Shown here piece by piece: positions 59,821 to 64,000 of a DNA stretch of 64,000 nt. Both the position numbers and the translations under genes were made by a program. The DNA lies in NCBI GenBank assembly GCA_008729055.1, contig SDUX01000010.1:930001-994000 (forward strand), written 5' to 3'. The notes under the pieces were generated by a model. The model searched no databases. It saw nothing but the letters and a program-made list of their open reading frames with translations, and was not told where the DNA came from. Numbering within the stretch: position 1 is the stretch's first letter; every line of letters starts with the position of its first letter. The stretch is from Pyropia haitanensis. Its lineage: Eukaryota > Rhodophyta > Bangiophyceae > Bangiales > Bangiaceae.

Positions 59821-62800
59821 TCACAGCAGCCGCGTGCCGTAGCTGTCTGCACAAAACAGGCGGTACAGGTAGGCACTCACCGCCGCGCTCACGCGCGCGC
59901 GGCCCGGCGGCGGGTCCACCGCCGCGAGGAGGCGCTCGCCCTCGGCGGGCGACGCGACCGAGTCGTAGGCCGCCGCGAGCGCCGCGGGCGTGCTGTAGCC
60001 GGCGGCCATCACGTCCGCGACGCGGCCGGCTGCAACGCCGGGGAGGACGTGCAGCTGCAGCGCCCACAACTGCTGGAGGGTGCGGCACCGCCGCGCCGAC
60101 CGGACCGCCGCCGCCCAGGCAGGGTAGGTCAGCACCCCCGCCGCGCTCGTCGCGGGGGAGGGGCGCGGGGGAGCCGCCGAGCCACTGTCGCCGCCGCCGA
60201 CGCCGTCACTGCCGCCGCCGGCGGCCGCAGCGGTGGCGGCGGCGGTGGCGGCGGCGGTGGCGCCCGCGGCGGCCCGCTTGGACGACAGGTACGCGGCGAG
60301 CCCCTCGGGCGTGGCCAGCCGCCGCTCCCGGTGCCGCACCAGCGACGCGTAGTAGGCGGCGGTCTCGCCCACGTGGCGGGTGTACTTGACAAAAAAGCCC
60401 GCCGTGACGGCCAGCGCGGCCAGGTGCGCGCGGCCGGCTGGCGACACGCCCCCCCCCGTCGGTCCTACCCCCCCCGGCGGCGGCGGCGGCGGGTCAGGGT
60501 CCCCCTCGATGACCATCACCAGCGACGGCAGCCCCGACGCGGCCATGTAGTAGGCCTGCTCGCCGACGCGCGCGTCGCGGAGCGACGCCGCCAGGTCATC
60601 GACGGTCTTGCGCTCAATGAGCTCGTCGAGGACGACCTCGGTGCCCGCGGCGGGCGCGCCGGGCACCGCCGCCGCGCCCGCGGCGGTGACGCGCGCGACG
60701 AGCAGCGCGTCGCCCGTCTCGAGCGTCCGCTCCATGACGCGGCCGGCGAGGCCGGGCTCCGCGCGGAGGCGGCCGAGGAAGGCGGCGCGGACGGCGCCGC
60801 TGCCGCGCGCCTCGCGGCGGTCAACGACGAGGAGCACCTCGGCGGCAGGGGGGGCCCCCGCCGCCGCCGCGGGCGGCAGGGGTGTCACCATCGCCAGGGG
60901 GGGGGGGCGAGCGACAGGCCGTGAGAGGGGGGGGGGGGAGCGCGGGGTCCAGCGCCGCCACGCCACCACCAGCAGCCTCCCCCGCGGCCGCTGCGTTCGC
61001 AGCGCCGGGGGTGGGCACCGCAGGGACGGCGGCGGCGGCAACGGTGGCGGTGGCGGCAGCGGCGAGAGTGCCCCCTCCGCCCGTCCCTCCTCCTCTCCCC
61101 TCAATGGCCTCCCACCACGCGCCCCCCACGCCATCCTGGGATGCCGACTCGAGCGACGCGGACCACAGGTCCGCGGGCGTTTGGGTGTAGGTGCCCACCC
61201 GGCTTGCGGCCGACCCCCGCGACGCCGACTCGTCGGCGCCCAGCAGGGGAGCGGGCAATACCGACATGGACGACGACGCCGAGGGGGGGCGCCGGCCGGT
61301 GAGGGGAGCGCCGCCGGTGGTGCACGCCGCGCGGGGGGGAGGGGCGGCCGGGTGGGGGGGGGGGCGCAGGTCCCCGACCCGCCCAAACGGCTCAAAGGGA
61401 GCGGGGCCAGGTGGGTGGGGGGAGGGGCGTCGCTGCACCGTTATCTCGTCCCCATCGTCGTCAGCCGGCGGGTCCACCACGGCCGTCACAGCGGCGGCAG
61501 CGTCGGCGGCTGCGATGGCGGCGGCTGCGTCGCCATCCGCCGTGTCGTCGTCCACCACAATGACCACATCGTCGTCGCTGTCAGCGGCGGCCGCCGCCGC
61601 GACGGGGCGTGCCAGGGGAGGACACGCCGGTGCGGGGGGCGGTGGCGGTGGCGGCGGCAGCGGCGGCGTCGCCGCCAAGGGGGCGACCGCCGCCATGGCC
61701 GCCGGCCGAGGTGGCGCCGCTATCACCGCGGCAGCAGGCGCGGCTGCCGCCGCTGCCGCTACCGTGCCGCTGGCATCGCCCGCCGACGCCGCCGCCGCCG
61801 CCGCCGCTCGTCGCTCAGCCGCCGCCGCCGCCAGGCGGCGGCGCTCGGCGAGATCGACCCCCGCCCCTCCCCGTGGCGTCGACGGTGGGGGCGACGCAGC
61901 GACCGCCGCGGACTGTGGCGGCGGCGGACGCCGCGGCGGCGTCTGCCGCGGCGGCGTCGACGGCGGGGGCGGCGGCGGCGGCGGCGGCAGCGGCGCGGCA
62001 GCGGCGGCCGCCGCCCCCCCGCCCGGCCGGACCCATCGGCAGCGCGCCTCGTGGAGATTGCGGTGGATGGAGGCCAGTGCCTGGCCGCACCCGCCACACG
62101 TCCACTCGCTGCCCGCTGCCGTTGCCGCTGCCGCAGGCACCACCGGAGCGCTACCCTCCACGGCCGGCTCACCATTGCCGGCGCCGTCGCCACCGCCGCT
62201 GCCGCCGTCGCCGTCGCCGTCGCCGCCACTGCTGGCCAGCGCCCGGTCGAGGACGCGCTCCTGGAACGCGGCTAGCGACAGGTCGGCCGACCCCGCCGCA
62301 AGCTCCGCCTCCACAGCCGCCGCGGCGGTGGCGGCGGCGACGCCCATGTCTACCAGTGACTGCACCAGCGCCACGTCGGACGGCCGGGGGGCCGACGGCA
62401 GGCTGAGCGCCGCGTCGGCCGCCGCGACGGCCGCCACGTCCTCCGCCGGCGGCGGAAGAGGCGGTTCCCACGGCGGTGGTGACGAGGCGGAGTCTCCAGC
62501 ATCCCCAGCCGCCGCGGCCACCGGCCGTGACGGCGGCCGTGGCGGCGGCCGTGGGGGCCACGGTGACCCCCAATCCTCCTCCCGGTGACACAGCACGTCG
62601 TAGCGCTCCACGTCGGCGGCGGTGACGACAGCAGCGGCGCCCCCGCCGCCACCGCCGATGCCGCCCCCCGTGCGAGGACGCTTGCGCGGGCGCCCCAGCG
62701 GCGCGACCGACGCGGGACCCGCCGCCATGGCCGGTGCCGGCGCCGCCAGCGGTGCCGCGGGCGGCGGCGGCGGCGGGGGCACCCCCTCCGGGTCCCCCCA

Positions 62801-64000
62801 CGCCCAGTTGTGGTCGTGCGCGTCGCCGGCGGTGCCCCCCCCACCATCCCCCCCCCGCCGCCGCCGCCGCGGCGCCCCCCCCCCCCCCACCAGCTGCCGG
62901 GGCGTCAAACCGGTCGACCGTCTGGCCCGCCATGCGCGCGCGGCGGGCGGCGAGGGCGCGCGCCGTGTCGGCGCCCGCCACGGTCAGCGAGTACCACGCC
63001 GGGTTGGAGCGCTTGGCCACCAGCCCCTTGGTGATGAGGGTGCTCATCGAGGACCACGCGCCGTAGCGGGCCGACGGGGCGGCGGCGCCATAGCCCGACG
63101 GCTGCGCGTCCATTGGCTCGTCCGCGCCCGCCGCGGCGGCGGCGCGGAGGGCGTCGCGGCGGAGCTCCGTCTGCGGCGGGGTCCCCACCGCCGCGTCGTA
63201 GAGGGCGAGCAGCAGCGCGTCCGCGCCAGACCGGTAACGGGGGGTGTACGCACGGGGTTTGCGGACGGGAACGGCGGGCATGCCGGCGTACGGGTCGTCT
63301 TCCTCGTCAACGTCGTCGCCATCGGCATCGTCGGCGGCGGCGGCGCCGCCACCGCCACGTCCGCCACGGCCCCCACGGCCGCCACGACCCCCACGGCCGC
63401 CACGCCCACGGCCACGGGCGGCACCTCCTCGCCCTCGGCCGCGGCCGGCGGCACCCCGCGCCGCGGCGGCCGGTCCCAGCCCATCCGCCGCGTCCTCCGC
63501 GTCCATCTCGGCGGCGAGGCGCGCGTTGAGCGCCGCCTCGGGGGTGGCGTACGCACCACCGGCGGCGGCGGCGGCGGCGGCGCCCCCCCCCCGCCCCCCC
63601 GCCCGCGACCGCGCCCACCCCCCCCGCGGCCGCGGCGGCGGCCCGCCGGCAGCGGCCCCGCCGCGGCCGCGTCCGCCTCGTCCTCCTCCCCCGACCGGTA
63701 CACAAACTCATCGTCTGGGTGGGGCATGGCACCGTGGCCGCCGCCGCCGCCGCGGCCGCCACCGCCGCCCCCCCCACCGCCGCCGCGCGCCCCCCCCGCA
63801 GGGCCACCGGCGCCCCCCGCTGGCGGGTGCGCCCGGAGGTACAGCGCCACGGCGGTGGCGGTGACCGCGCCCACCCCGTGCACCGTCAGGGCGGTTGCCC
63901 GGTCCGTCACGACGACGGGGTGCGCGGCGAGCTCCCGCGCCGCGCGGCGGTAGTTGATGGCCGCGCCGTCGCCAACGCCGGGGGCCGCGGCCAGCTCGAG
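59821..64000 (-). CDS. MUS81: MUS81 structure-specific endonuclease, N-terminally cut by window edge
   Basis: XPF/MUS81-family nuclease that cleaves branched recombination and replication intermediates. Order from the right edge: partial helix-hairpin-helix (LAAAPGVGDGAAINYRRAARELAAHP...VHGVGAVTATAVALYL, 63830-64000); Gly/Arg-rich linker; winged helix YTPRYRSGADALLLALYDAA...YGAWSSMSTLITKGLVAKRSNPAWYSLTVAGADTA (about 62950-63250); a ~2-kb insertion with UBA-like, UBZ4-like and SIM-like segments (about 60950-62880); the ERCC4 nuclease with VDRREARGSG, TLETGDALLVAR, ERKTVDDLAASL, ARVGEQAYYM and LVMVIEGD (about 60480-60860); C-terminal helix-hairpin-helix region to the stop at 59821. Nuclease residues appear intact. 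Reading through requires frame changes near 63590, 62880 and 60900-60940, all in G/C-runs, so the model is provisional. The 5' end lies outside the window. Confidence 0.85.

Noticed and set aside
57078..63500. Dynamin and MUS81 as a co-transcribed pair
   Set aside because: Same strand, but separated by about 420 bp with its own AT-rich patch, and the organism is eukaryotic; no operon signal.
1..64000. tRNA, rRNA or telomere-repeat sequences
   Set aside because: I looked for tRNA T-loop and A/B-box patterns and for TTAGGG-type runs by eye and found no convincing case; a covariance-model scan would be decisive.

Overview
The window is nuclear DNA from a eukaryote with an extremely GC-rich genome. 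The evidence is cytosolic ribosomal protein eS10, a DRP1-type dynamin, a Miro GTPase, a MUS81 nuclease, a mitochondrial carrier, GT-AG introns of about 230-380 nt, long minisatellites and CGG/GCC triplet runs. There is no operon structure. The combination of a TTM-type (Cet1-like) mRNA 5'-triphosphatase, a hedgehog-type Hint protein, a PRXL2/AAED1 protein with a transit-peptide-like N-terminus, few short introns and very high coding GC points to a protist. An alga such as a bangiophyte red alga is my best guess, but this is inference. Stop codons are so rare that hundreds of long open frames exist on both strands. Only those with recognisable domains or coherent composition are annotated as genes.

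Layout. 1-20 kb is repeat and transposon territory: a 115-bp minisatellite (about 0.1-1.6 kb), a PIF1 helicase (3.1-4.8 kb), a 28-bp/205-bp repeat block (5.1-5.6 kb), a 509-bp tandem duplication (8.4-9.4 kb) leading into a 120-bp minisatellite with 360-bp higher-order structure (9.4-11.2 kb), a KDZ/Zisupton-like transposase with a SWIM finger (11.3-15.2 kb), an ~800-bp macrosatellite built of 228-bp units and an AT-richer module (15.9-18.9 kb), and a CGG tract (18.9-19.6 kb). From 20.5 kb onward there is a gene-bearing region: RNA 5'-triphosphatase, a small basic protein, a RING-H2 protein, a mitochondrial carrier, a PPxY/coiled-coil protein, a PRXL2-like protein, Miro, a Pro/Thr-stalk membrane protein, an AFG2/SPATA5-like double AAA ATPase, a secreted Hint protein, carnosine N-methyltransferase-like, eS10, a dynamin and MUS81 (cut by the right edge).

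Several genes act on mitochondria (Miro, dynamin, carrier), but they are not an operon and share no obvious control beyond CCAAT/CAATTGG-like motifs. A repeated oddity is that AFG2, MUS81, the carrier and Miro can only be read through by changing frame inside long G or C homopolymers. The most interesting protein-level observations are a MUS81 carrying a large insertion with a UBZ4-like zinc finger, a UBA-like helix bundle and a SUMO-interaction-like motif, and a Miro whose first P-loop lacks its lysine. The KDZ transposase and PIF1 helicase lie in one repeat-bounded 12-kb stretch and could be parts of one element.
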